Origin: Planctomycetota bacterium
Lineage (GTDB): Bacteria > Planctomycetota > UBA1135
Direction: 5' to 3'
Length of the DNA: 64,000 bases
Assembly: GCA_024229395.1 (NCBI GenBank)
Contig: JAAESM010000050.1
Span: 122,043 to 186,042 of the forward strand
In this document: in pieces, positions 44,263 through 52,797 of the stretch
Numbering within the stretch: position 1 is the first letter of the stretch
How the letters are laid out: each line of letters opens with the position of its first letter
Notes under the pieces: generated by a model
What the model saw: only the letters and a program-made list of their open reading frames with translations
The model's database searches: none
Told to the model about the DNA's origin: nothing
Position numbers and translations under genes: made by a program

Positions 44263-45372
44263 ATGACTAACAATACTGCCCGCCGCGACTTCATCTTGGG
44301 CTTGGTGTTCTTTGGCACCATCGCCCTGCTGCTGTACTACACCATCGTCTTGACTGGCTTCTCGTTTTCCGAGAAGACCTACATGAAGGCGTGGTTCCCG
44401 GATGCGCGTGGACTGAAGGAGGGCGACGCCATTCTGGTCGCTGGCCGTCCCAGCGGCACGGTGCGCGAAGTGGTTTTCGATGATGAACGGCCGTCGGACC
44501 GCCGCATTGGCGTGACCATGGAGTTCACCCAACCACCCACATTGCATGAGGGCTACATGATGAGCATTGCTGAATTTACGGTTCTGGGTGGCCGCGTGAT
44601 CGAGATCGAGCCTGGTCCGGGCATGGCGCCAGTGATCCGAGCGGGTGCCGAGCTTGTGGGTATCGTCAAGCCAACCGCGCTGGATAGCTTCAGTCAGCTG
44701 CTAGAGGACAACTCCGAGGACTTTCGTGCCATTGTCGCCAATCTGCGCACCACCACCGAGGACTTGGCGGAGGGTCGCGGCGTGATTGGCGCTCTCCTGC
44801 ACGATGAGGCCATGCTCACCGATGTGAACGCGGTGATCGACGACGTCACCAAGATGATGGAAGACCTGAGTGCTGGCCGTGGAACCCTTGGTGCACTGCT
44901 CTCGGATGAGGATCTGCGCAGCCAGGTGGTTGGCATCATGGAGGATACGCAGGTGACCGTGGCCGATATCCGCTCCATCGGTGCCGCTGCCAAGAATGGC
45001 GAGGGGCTGCTCGGGGCCCTGCTTCAGGACCCTAATTTGCGTAATGAATCACTCAATCTGGTGCATAACCTTGATGACGTCGCCGCGCGCCTGAGCAAGG
45101 TCGTGGTAGATGCTACCGAGGGCAAGGGACTTCTTGGTACAATCATTGCTGATGAGGAAGTGGCCTCCGATGCCGCAAACTTCCTGGCGGACCTTTCCGA
45201 GGTCACGCGGCGCCTCAAGGATGGCGAAGGCAGTCTAGGACGCCTGCTCGCCGAAGAGCAAGCATACGACGAATTGCTGATTGCCCTGAAGTCCTTGAAC
45301 AACCAACTTGAAGACGCCCGCGAGGCGCAACCGATCAGCACCTTCACACAGTTGCTGTTCGGCACCTTCTGA
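44263..45372 (+). CDS. mlaD: MlaD-type MCE-domain protein
   Basis: From ATG 44263 the product is 369 residues: an N-terminal transmembrane helix (FILGLVFFGTIALLLYYTIVLTG), one MCE domain (about 35-120; KAWFPDARGLKEGDAILVAGRPSG), then a long helical region of repeated units (GRGVIGALLHDE, GRGTLGALLSDE, GEGLLGALLQDP, GKGLLGTIIADE, GEGSLGRLLAEE). MCE proteins form the ring that carries lipid between membranes. The repeats are similar to those in long MlaD/PqiB proteins. An upstream in-frame start at 44245 is not favoured. Confidence 0.9.
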   Translation: MTNNTARRDFILGLVFFGTIALLLYYTIVLTGFSFSEKTYMKAWFPDARGLKEGDAILVAGRPSGTVREVVFDDERPSDRRIGVTMEFTQPPTLHEGYMMSIAEFTVLGGRVIEIEPGPGMAPVIRAGAELVGIVKPTALDSFSQLLEDNSEDFRAIVANLRTTTEDLAEGRGVIGALLHDEAMLTDVNAVIDDVTKMMEDLSAGRGTLGALLSDEDLRSQVVGIMEDTQVTVADIRSIGAAAKNGEGLLGALLQDPNLRNESLNLVHNLDDVAARLSKVVVDATEGKGLLGTIIADEEVASDAANFLADLSEVTRRLKDGEGSLGRLLAEEQAYDELLIALKSLNNQLEDAREAQPISTFTQLLFGTF

Positions 45373-45382
45373 TAACAGCACC

Positions 45383-47197
45383 ATGCAGCTACGCAACATC
45401 GCGATCATCGCGCATGTCGACCACGGTAAAACGACTTTGGTTGACGGACTCTTCAAACAAGCAGGAACCCTCAACCGCGGTCAGGAAGATTCCGACCGTT
45501 TGATGGACAGCAACGACATCGAGCGGGAACGTGGCATCACGATCCTGTCGAAGAACGCTGCACTGACTTGGAATGGCGTACGCGTCAACCTGGTCGACAC
45601 TCCCGGACACGCCGACTTTGGCGGTCAGGTCGAGCGCGTGCTATCGATGGCCGACGGCGTGTTGTTGGTGGTCGACGCCTTCGAAGGCGTCATGCCGCAG
45701 ACGCGTTTCGTGTTGCAGAAAGCTTTCGAGAACAAGCTGCGTCCGCTGGTGGTGGTCAACAAAATGGACCGTCAAGATGCGCGCGCAGACGCCGTCTTGG
45801 GCGAGGTCTTTGACCTGTTCGTGGAGTTGGGTGCCGAGGAAATGGCGCTTGATTTCCCGGTGGTCTATGCATCCGCTCGCGATGGTTGGGCAAGTCTTGA
45901 GGAAGATGTTCGCGAAGGCGATATGGCACCGATGTTGGATGCCATCTTGGAGAACTTCGAAGCACCAACTCTCGATTCGAGTGGTCCTTTGCAGTATCAA
46001 ATCGCCACGCTCGACTGGGATGACTATGTCGGCCGCATCGGTATTGGCCGTATTACCAGCGGCGTGTTGAAGGCCGGCGATGAAATCATGCTGGTCGCAA
46101 ACGACGGCAAACGCAAGCGTGGCCGCGTCAAGGAGCTCTACCACTTCGCTGGTATGGAGCGTGAAAAGACTGACAAGGTCGAAGCCGGAGATATTGCCTG
46201 TATCGCTGGCATCGATGGCCTTGGATTGGGCGACACCTTGTGCGACATGGTCGATGTCAAACCGCTTCCACCGATTACCGTGGAAGACCCCACCATCGAG
46301 ATGGAGTTCATGGTCAATGACTCCCCATTCGCTGGCAAGGAAGGCACCTACGTGACTTCCCGTCAGGTGCAGGAGCGTATCGAACGCGCTTCGGTGATTG
46401 ACCCAGCTTTGCGCGTGCGCATTGGGCCCTCCGGTGGTTACTTGGTCGCAGGTCGCGGTGTGTTGCACCTCGGCATCCTGATCGAGAACATGCGTAGGGA
46501 GGGTTATGAATTCGCGGTTGGTTCGCCACGCGTGTTGCTCAAAGAGATCGATGGCAAGGTTCATGAGCCCTTTGAGGATGCTCGCGTCGACCTGCCTGAA
46601 GAAACCATGGGCAAGGTCATCGAGTTCTTCGGCCGTCGTGGCGCAGAGATCACCGACATGACCCGCGAAGGCTCTCGTGCTTCCCTGTTCTTGAAACTGC
46701 CGACCGCTGGCTTGATTGGCGCTCGTACGCAGATCCTGACTCTGACTCGCGGCGAAGGCATTCTGACTTCGATGCTGGCCGGCTACGGCCCGAAAGGCGA
46801 TGACATCGAAACACGCCACAACGGTGTGTTGGTCTCATCCGACACAGGTCAATCCACCGCCTACTCCTTGGCAGCATTGGAAGACCGCGGCGTCTTCTTC
46901 GTGCGCCCAGGTGTACCGATCTACGAAGGCATGGTGGTTGGTGAGAACAACAAGGACAACGACATCGCCATCAACGTGGTGCGTGCCAAGAAGATGACCA
47001 ACATCCGTTCGGCCAACAAGGACTTCACTGAGAAGATCCGTGCGCCACGCGAGATGAGCTTGGAACAGTTCCTCGAGTACTTGGATACCGATGAACTGCT
47101 CGAGATCACGCCAACATCCTTGCGCCTGCGTAAGCGTCAGTTGCGCGAGAAGATGCGTTTGCGTTCGTTGAAGGCGACCGAAACCGTAAAGGGTTAA
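45383..47197 (+). CDS. typA: GTPase TypA/BipA
   Basis: A 604-residue translational GTPase: [12 protein letters not shown]-loop, [22 protein letters not shown] and NKMDR, followed by domain II, the EF-G-like domains III and V, and the unique C-terminal domain ([23 protein letters not shown], and [12 protein letters not shown]). It is a ribosome-binding factor involved in 50S assembly at low temperature. ATG 45383 is the start; the upstream frame is still mlaD. It begins 10 nt after mlaD and may be on the same transcript. Confidence 0.95.
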   Translation: MQLRNIAIIAHVDHGKTTLVDGLFKQAGTLNRGQEDSDRLMDSNDIERERGITILSKNAALTWNGVRVNLVDTPGHADFGGQVERVLSMADGVLLVVDAFEGVMPQTRFVLQKAFENKLRPLVVVNKMDRQDARADAVLGEVFDLFVELGAEEMALDFPVVYASARDGWASLEEDVREGDMAPMLDAILENFEAPTLDSSGPLQYQIATLDWDDYVGRIGIGRITSGVLKAGDEIMLVANDGKRKRGRVKELYHFAGMEREKTDKVEAGDIACIAGIDGLGLGDTLCDMVDVKPLPPITVEDPTIEMEFMVNDSPFAGKEGTYVTSRQVQERIERASVIDPALRVRIGPSGGYLVAGRGVLHLGILIENMRREGYEFAVGSPRVLLKEIDGKVHEPFEDARVDLPEETMGKVIEFFGRRGAEITDMTREGSRASLFLKLPTAGLIGARTQILTLTRGEGILTSMLAGYGPKGDDIETRHNGVLVSSDTGQSTAYSLAALEDRGVFFVRPGVPIYEGMVVGENNKDNDIAINVVRAKKMTNIRSANKDFTEKIRAPREMSLEQFLEYLDTDELLEITPTSLRLRKRQLREKMRLRSLKATETVKG

Positions 47198-47209
47198 CGG
47201 CCTCCTGCC

Positions 47210-47240
47210 GCAGAAGACCTACAAGTCGTAAGTCTTCTGC
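47210..47240. terminator. Hairpin between convergent typA and the next gene
   Basis: GCAGAAGAC (47210-47218) and GTCTTCTGC (47232-47240) pair perfectly over 9 bp around a 13-nt loop. It lies 12 nt after typA and overlaps the last codons of the convergent gene. No U-tract follows, so its strength is uncertain. Confidence 0.4.
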
Positions 47241-48832
47241 AGATACTCCTTCCACCGCTCTTCGAGGATCGTCACGGCATCGCCCTTGATATCGGCGAAG
47301 CACTTCTCGGTATGCTCGCGCAGCAATTTCTGGAAATCATCCTGCAAGGCAATCTTGCTGATGCCGCGTAGCCACACTTGGCCTTCCTTACCGCAGGCCT
47401 CGTTGATGAATATGAAGAATGCCCAGGACTTGGCCATATCCTCGTTCTCGAAGGCGAACAGCTTCTTCGGCGTCAGTTGCGACATCGGCGTGCCTGCGTG
47501 ATAAGCCACTCCGGCCATCACTTCGCGCAAGCCCTTCATCACGACTTGGGTCCTGGTCTCGCCCTTCGACTTTTTGCTTGAGTTCGGCCCACCTTTGGAG
47601 ACGGTACCTTCCAAGCGCTTAGGCGGCTTGAAAGCGGAACAGGTCACGTTGTTGCGGTTCAGTAGGTTGAAGGACAGGTAGTAGCCCACGCCTTCTTCCA
47701 GCCAATCCTGCTCGTCACTGCGAATGTCGTAATGCAGACGAGCCAGTTCATGGCCCATGCGATGGACCACCACGCCTTCAAAATCGGTGGCTTCGTCGGT
47801 GCGCCAATAAGACATGGCACGCTTGGCGATACGTCGCGCCGAACCAGTCATATCCAGTGACCGCTGACGTCGCTCACCTTGCCCCCAACCGAGTCCGTAA
47901 TACTCTTCCATCATCTTTTCTTGATGGACGCGGCTCTCCGTGTTGAAGAAGTACTCGATGAACAAGGTGTCGGGGATCTTGTCCTTGAACTCTTCATCGG
48001 CGTAAGGGTCGACCATACCGACACGGAAGGCATCGATGGCCTGCTCCCCCAACATCATCAACGCGGTAACTCGCGCATCAGGAATTCCGCTGTGGTAAAT
48101 CATGCGGATGTGCATGCTTTCTTGCACCTTGAACTCGAGGTTCGCGCCGCCAACGGTGGTGGCAGCAGCCTTCAGCTTGTCGTCGGCAGGTACGGTCTTG
48201 ATCGACTCCAAGGCCGCCTCAATGCGCTCGTTCTTGGCGGCCTCGCCTAGCTTGGTCGCCTTCATCAAGTCGCGTTCCAGCTTATTGGCAGCCTTCACAT
48301 AGCCACACTGGTTCAGCCACATCTGCAAGCCTTCCAAAGTCATCACAAGCTTGGAATGCACGGCGAACCATTCCTGGCTGCCCTTGGCGGCATCGTTGCG
48401 TTGGGTCTTCAACGCTTCGAGAGTGTCGAGGCGGCGTTGGTATTCGACCGACAAGGTGTAGAAACTCTCGTTAGTCATGAAAGGCTTCAAACCATGGAAG
48501 CGTTCGGCGGCAACACCGATGACCTGCTTCTTGACCGCCTTCTTGACGCCACCATCATCCAAGACGTAGGGCAGCTTCAAGGGATCTGCTGGATCCGCCA
48601 CGAAGAACTCCAGGCGAGCGTCGGGCTGCCAAGTGAAGTTGGGCGTAAGGGTTTCGAAGCCACCGCGAATCTCCACTAGCACGACCTGGCGCCCATTCCA
48701 TTCGTACAGGTTCTTCTTGTACGACTTGGTGTACTTAGGGTCCTTGAATTCGAGGGCGTAGATTTGGGCGGAACTGGCGGAACAGAAGCCAACCGAAACG
48801 AGCAGCACGATGAGGAAGCGCAGCATACTCAT
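47219..48832 (-). CDS. Secreted DUF1570-like protein with degenerate metallopeptidase motif
   Basis: A 537-residue exported protein with a signal peptide (MSMLRFLIVLLVSVGFCSASSAQ). After residue 240 it has the gluzincin-like layout of DUF1570-type proteins: a helix VVVHRMGHELARLHY and, some 20 residues later, WLEEGVGYYLS. The HExxH zinc motif reads HRMGH, so the two His are kept but the catalytic Glu is absent. It may bind zinc without peptidase activity. The middle (residues 125-240) is helical and Lys/Glu-rich. No operon partners. Confidence 0.6.
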   Translation of the reverse strand: MSMLRFLIVLLVSVGFCSASSAQIYALEFKDPKYTKSYKKNLYEWNGRQVVLVEIRGGFETLTPNFTWQPDARLEFFVADPADPLKLPYVLDDGGVKKAVKKQVIGVAAERFHGLKPFMTNESFYTLSVEYQRRLDTLEALKTQRNDAAKGSQEWFAVHSKLVMTLEGLQMWLNQCGYVKAANKLERDLMKATKLGEAAKNERIEAALESIKTVPADDKLKAAATTVGGANLEFKVQESMHIRMIYHSGIPDARVTALMMLGEQAIDAFRVGMVDPYADEEFKDKIPDTLFIEYFFNTESRVHQEKMMEEYYGLGWGQGERRQRSLDMTGSARRIAKRAMSYWRTDEATDFEGVVVHRMGHELARLHYDIRSDEQDWLEEGVGYYLSFNLLNRNNVTCSAFKPPKRLEGTVSKGGPNSSKKSKGETRTQVVMKGLREVMAGVAYHAGTPMSQLTPKKLFAFENEDMAKSWAFFIFINEACGKEGQVWLRGISKIALQDDFQKLLREHTEKCFADIKGDAVTILEERWKEYLQKTYDL

Positions 48833-48926
48833 AGACTAGCGAATTCTCCCTCGATGCGCCTTGGCGTTACTCTGTGTCTAGGGCCCAGCTGCGCCCCACC
48901 TTGCAGCCCGACGTCGCCGCCACTTC

Positions 48927-49757
48927 ATGCTTCGCCTTTTCTTTCGCCCCGTTTCCTGCGGCCAACTGTTCGGAATCCCAATCCAGGTGGCCCCTGCGGT
49001 GTTCGTTTTGGTGCTGGTCGCCATCATCACCGCAAGCGGCGAATCGAATACGCATGCCTTGAGCGTATTGCTGGCTTTGGTGATTCTGGCCGTGACTCTG
49101 CTGGTGCATGAGTTCGCCCATGCCTTGGTAGCCAAGAGACTTGGTCTGAAGGTAATCGACATCACCATTTGGCCGCTTGGCGGCATGGCGCGTATGGAAG
49201 GCCTGAGTGGTCATTCCTCGCGCGAAGCGATGGTGGCTGCTGCGGGTCCGCTGGCCAACTTGGTGCTGGCCGCCATCTGCGCCTTCATCCCCGGCAACAT
49301 CGCCAAAGCAGCCTTCTTCATGAACCTAGTGCTCGGCCTCGGCAACCTGGTTCCCGCCTTCCCGCTCGACGGCGGCCGCCTGTTGCGTGCATGGCTCGCC
49401 CGACGGGCTCCCTTGGTCGATGCCACCTTGGCTTCAGTACGCCTTGCCAAAGTCATCGCGCTGCTGGCCTTGCTGTTCGGCTTCTGGGGCAGTTCACTTT
49501 GGATCGGAGTGATCCTGGCCATCTACCTGTGGTGGAGTGGCCAGGTGGAGTTCGTGCAGGTCATGCTGCGTGAGGGCCAGCGCCCCACCTTGACTTCCTC
49601 GGAGGTTTGGCGACGTGCGTGCTATCCTCTGTTCGGTGGCAGCAAACCGCAGAATGTCTACGGCGCTGCGCAACCACCATCACCACCCGTGGATGAAGAA
49701 CTCGAGGAGTTCCACGGTTCGCTTGACGAATTCTTCCAAGACCGCGATTCCCAATGA
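48927..49757 (+). CDS. M50-family (site-2-protease-like) membrane metalloprotease
   Basis: A 276-residue membrane protein. HEFAH (His61, Glu62, His65) lies in the second or third helix and the third zinc ligand Asp148 in NLVPAFPLDGGR, both standard for M50. Five to six hydrophobic segments are visible; the C-terminus is a hydrophilic Pro/Glu tail. Family members cut transmembrane anchors or signal peptides, often in stress-response cascades. Its stop overlaps the ATG of a parvulin-type isomerase (ATGA, 49754-49757), so both are made together. Confidence 0.88.
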   Translation: MLRLFFRPVSCGQLFGIPIQVAPAVFVLVLVAIITASGESNTHALSVLLALVILAVTLLVHEFAHALVAKRLGLKVIDITIWPLGGMARMEGLSGHSSREAMVAAAGPLANLVLAAICAFIPGNIAKAAFFMNLVLGLGNLVPAFPLDGGRLLRAWLARRAPLVDATLASVRLAKVIALLALLFGFWGSSLWIGVILAIYLWWSGQVEFVQVMLREGQRPTLTSSEVWRRACYPLFGGSKPQNVYGAAQPPSPPVDEELEEFHGSLDEFFQDRDSQ

Positions 49758-50674
49758 TTTCCTTCCTGACCCTCGCATTATTCGCACTGCCACAAGAGCC
49801 CATCGATGAGCCAACTCGCTTGAAGCCATTGATCCCGCCGCCGGCACAAACGGAGCCCAGCCCTAAAGGCCCCGACAAAACGACCGCCAAGCCAAAAACG
49901 CCCAAGCCGGCTCGCCCTAAGGCTCCACAACAAGGCACCATCCAAGCATTCGGTGGTGGCCAGCAGAACCAAGCCTTCGGCCCACAGCAGCTGCAGGATA
50001 GTGGCAAAGGCCCACGCCCTATGGACAACAATCTGAAGCCACCCTTCGATCACAACCGCACCTTGCTGAAGGTCAACGGCGTGCCGATCCGCGCTTCTGA
50101 GATCAATGACTTGGTGATGTACTACCGTAGTTATCGTCCGGGCCGCTCGGATATGCAACTCACGGAAGCGGTCAAAGCCTTGATTCCGCTGAAGGTGATG
50201 TCGGCGCACTTCAAAGATGATCTCCCGACCATGATCGATCAGGTCGACGACGCCTACGCCGCGATCGTCGGTGGTGAAGACTTCAAGGCCGTGGCGATTC
50301 GTTATTCACAAGACAGCGAAGCTCCGACCGACGACGGTCGCTACACCTTTGCGCGTGAACGCGCCGTGCAGCCATTCGATCGCTACTCCTTCACCCTGCC
50401 GCTGAATCAGCTATCGCCACCGTTTTTGACGGTCTACGGTTTCCACCTGGTGGAAGTCTTGGACTACGAGCGCGGTCAGATGCCAGCGGATGACAAGAGC
50501 ACCATGCGCCATATCTTGATCATGTATCCAGGCATGATCGCCCTCGAGAAGGAAGGCAAGGATGTGCGCAAGTGGATCAAGGAGCAGGTCAAGCTTGCCA
50601 AGTTCGAAGTGCTCGAAGCTGGCATGGAGAACCTTGTGCCTGCGGCGAACCGCAAGCAGATCGTACGCGACTGA
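49754..50674 (+). CDS. Secreted parvulin-type peptidyl-prolyl isomerase
   Basis: A 306-residue exported protein. The N-terminus is a signal peptide (MISFLTLALFALPQE) followed by a 60-residue Pro/Lys-rich linker, a SurA/PrsA-like helical part (LKVNGVPIRASEINDL, TEAVKALIPLKVM) and a parvulin-like core (GGEDFKAVAIRYSQDSEAPTDDGRYTF, LPLNQLSPPFLTVYGFHLVEVLDY, MRHILIMYP). It probably helps fold exported proteins in the periplasm. It is coupled to the M50 protease gene and ends before a convergent carboxylase operon. Confidence 0.8.
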   Translation: MISFLTLALFALPQEPIDEPTRLKPLIPPPAQTEPSPKGPDKTTAKPKTPKPARPKAPQQGTIQAFGGGQQNQAFGPQQLQDSGKGPRPMDNNLKPPFDHNRTLLKVNGVPIRASEINDLVMYYRSYRPGRSDMQLTEAVKALIPLKVMSAHFKDDLPTMIDQVDDAYAAIVGGEDFKAVAIRYSQDSEAPTDDGRYTFARERAVQPFDRYSFTLPLNQLSPPFLTVYGFHLVEVLDYERGQMPADDKSTMRHILIMYPGMIALEKEGKDVRKWIKEQVKLAKFEVLEAGMENLVPAANRKQIVRD

Positions 50675-50680
50675 GCAAGC

Positions 50681-50742
50681 TACCTACTCCTGAGAAGCAG
50701 GTGCTTCGCCCGCTGGAGCAGTACCTACTCCTGAGGAGCAGG
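50681..50742. repeat. Two copies of a 21-bp palindromic direct repeat
   Basis: TACCTACTCCTGAGAAGCAG (with a following G, 50681-50701) recurs at 50722-50742 with a single base change, 41 nt apart. Each unit is near-palindromic around CTCCTGAGGAG. The repeats fill the gap between the convergent stops at 50674 and 50725 and supply the last codons of the biotin carrier. They might act as paired hairpins to end both transcripts or be a small repetitive element. Confidence 0.75.
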
Positions 50743-51249
50743 CGCCAATTTAATCAACGGCTGATTGGCTTCCACCGATTGGCCGGCTTCGATCAACACT
50801 TCTTCAACTACGCCGCCATGCAAGCAGGCAACCTCGTTCTGCATCTTCATGGCCTCCAACACGGCGACAGGTGCGCCGGGCTCGAGCACGTCGCCAGCGG
50901 CAACCGCTAAGGACACAATGACACCAGGCATCGAAGCCTTGACCACTTCGGCTCTGGGTGGGCCTTGACTGGCTACAGCATCGGCAGCCTTCTCACGCTC
51001 ATCCTGCGCGATGATGGTGAAGGTTTCACCCGCAATATTGACCAGCAGATGCTGCTCATCGCTTTCCTCGATCGATGCAGCAAAGCTGCGGCCATCAAAG
51101 ATGGCTGCGTGCTGACCTAAACGATCTACGTCAGTGAAATCGGCTTGGATGGTGCGGTCACCGATCTTGATGGAGTAGCTGTCGGCATTCCCGGCGCTGA
51201 TCTCGAGTTCAAACTCGCGACCGCTTTGGGTCTTCAGGAAGTACTTCAT
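50725..51249 (-). CDS. Biotin carboxyl carrier subunit of an acyl-CoA carboxylase
   Basis: A 174-residue protein. The C-terminal biotinyl domain has Lys135 in VLEAMKMQNE, with the preceding SMPGVIVSLAVAAGD and following GQSVEANQPLIKL typical of the family. The N-terminal 95 residues form a beta-rich BT/linker-type region that may contact the carboxyltransferase. Its ATG (51249) overlaps the stop of the biotin carboxylase gene (ATGA). The last six codons (LAPAPQE) fall in the palindromic repeat downstream. Confidence 0.9.
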   Translation of the reverse strand: MKYFLKTQSGREFELEISAGNADSYSIKIGDRTIQADFTDVDRLGQHAAIFDGRSFAASIEESDEQHLLVNIAGETFTIIAQDEREKAADAVASQGPPRAEVVKASMPGVIVSLAVAAGDVLEPGAPVAVLEAMKMQNEVACLHGGVVEEVLIEAGQSVEANQPLIKLAPAPQE

Positions 51250-52787
51250 CGGACTTGACCTCCATGCTGCTCGCGGCGCGCCTGCGCCACCCATGAGTTG
51301 GTCGCATGGCCATCGGCGGTGGGTTTGATATGCCTACGCGCACCTGCACGCTGGCGATAAATCGCAGCGACCATCACGGCGATCTCTTCCAGGTCGTCGG
51401 GCAGATCCCGTGCGACTTCGCGAGCATCTTGGTCTTCCATGTAGCGCTCAAGAAACCCGGTGTCGTAGTTGCCTTCGCGGAAGCCCTTGGTCTGCAATAG
51501 TTGCAACGCAACACCAGCGGAGGTCTTGACTCCACCAACATGCAGCTCCTGCAAGATGCGCAACATGCGGCGCCGTGCCTGCTCACGATCACGCCCATAA
51601 GCGATGAGTTTGGCAAGCATCGAATCGTAATAAGGCGTGACATCCATGCCGCGATAGACCGAACTATCGATGCGCACTCCAGGGCCGCCGGGCCAGCGCA
51701 AATTACGAATGGTGCCCAAACTCGGCAGGAAGTTGTTCTCTGGGTCCTCGGCGTTGAGGCGCACTTCGATGGCATGACCTCGCGGAATCAGGCCAACACA
51801 ATCCTCAATAGTCTCGTCACCGGCAACGCGAATCATCTGCGTGATTAAATCGACCCCGTAGACCTCTTCGGTGATGCCATGCTCGACTTGGATGCGCGTG
51901 TTCATCTCCAAGAAGTAGAACTCACCCTTCGACCACAAGAATTCCACCGTTCCAGCGGAAACATAATCCACAGCCTTAGCTGCGGCGACTGCTGCAGAGC
52001 CCATGCGCTGACGGGTGGCTTCATCGATCACCGGCGAAGGAGCTTCCTCGATCAGCTTCTGATGCCGACGTTGTAGCGAACATTCCCGTTCGCCAAAGTG
52101 CAGCACGTTGCCATGCTTGTCACCGAGCACTTGGATCTCGATATGACGTGGCTCGACCAGGTACTTCTCGACGTACATGCGGCCGTCGCCGAATGCATTC
52201 TGCGCTTCACCACTCGCGGTGGTGAACGCGGTCTCGATTTCTTCGGGGTTTTCGACCACGCGAATACCCTTGCCTCCACCACCGGCAGAGGCTTTCAGCA
52301 TGACCGGGTAACCGATCTCTTCTGCGGCTTCCGCAGCAGCTGCTGCATCTTTGACCGCATCGGTACCACCTGGCACCACCGGCACATCGGCAGCCACCAT
52401 CGCTTTGCGCGAGGCCAACTTGTCACCCATGACGGCCATGGCGTGTGAGCTAGGACCGATGAAGCGCAAGCCAGCAGCTTCGACTGCTTCCGCGAACGCA
52501 CCGTTTTCAGAAAGGAAACCGAAACCAGGGTGGATGGCGTCGGCGCCACACTGTTTGGCGATTGCGAGGATGGCATCGCCGCGCAGATAACTTTCCGCAG
52601 GAGTGTTGCCACCCAGAGGAAAAGCTTCATTGGCGAAGCGCACATGTAGTGCGTTGCGGTCGGCGTCGGAATAGACCGCCACGGTATCGATGCCAAGATC
52701 ACGGCAGGAACGCAAGATGCGCACTGCAATTTCACCGCGGTTGGCGATGAGGACCTTCTTGATCGGGAAGTCAGGAGAGAGAGTCAT
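51246..52787 (-). CDS. Biotin carboxylase subunit of an acyl-CoA carboxylase
   Basis: A 513-residue ATP-grasp enzyme: KVLIANRGEIAVRI, AIHPGFGFLSEN, KASAGGGGKGIRVV (ATP lid), ERECSLQRRHQKLIEEAPSP and EMNTRIQVEHGITEEV (catalytic Arg and Glu). It carboxylates biotin from bicarbonate. AGGAG lies about 7 nt before the ATG. Compared with AccC (about 450), it has an extra C-terminal tail of some 50 residues. It is 10 nt downstream of the carboxyltransferase gene in a four-gene operon. Confidence 0.94.
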   Translation of the reverse strand: MTLSPDFPIKKVLIANRGEIAVRILRSCRDLGIDTVAVYSDADRNALHVRFANEAFPLGGNTPAESYLRGDAILAIAKQCGADAIHPGFGFLSENGAFAEAVEAAGLRFIGPSSHAMAVMGDKLASRKAMVAADVPVVPGGTDAVKDAAAAAEAAEEIGYPVMLKASAGGGGKGIRVVENPEEIETAFTTASGEAQNAFGDGRMYVEKYLVEPRHIEIQVLGDKHGNVLHFGERECSLQRRHQKLIEEAPSPVIDEATRQRMGSAAVAAAKAVDYVSAGTVEFLWSKGEFYFLEMNTRIQVEHGITEEVYGVDLITQMIRVAGDETIEDCVGLIPRGHAIEVRLNAEDPENNFLPSLGTIRNLRWPGGPGVRIDSSVYRGMDVTPYYDSMLAKLIAYGRDREQARRRMLRILQELHVGGVKTSAGVALQLLQTKGFREGNYDTGFLERYMEDQDAREVARDLPDDLEEIAVMVAAIYRQRAGARRHIKPTADGHATNSWVAQARREQHGGQVR

Positions 52788-52797
52788 TTTCTTTCTC

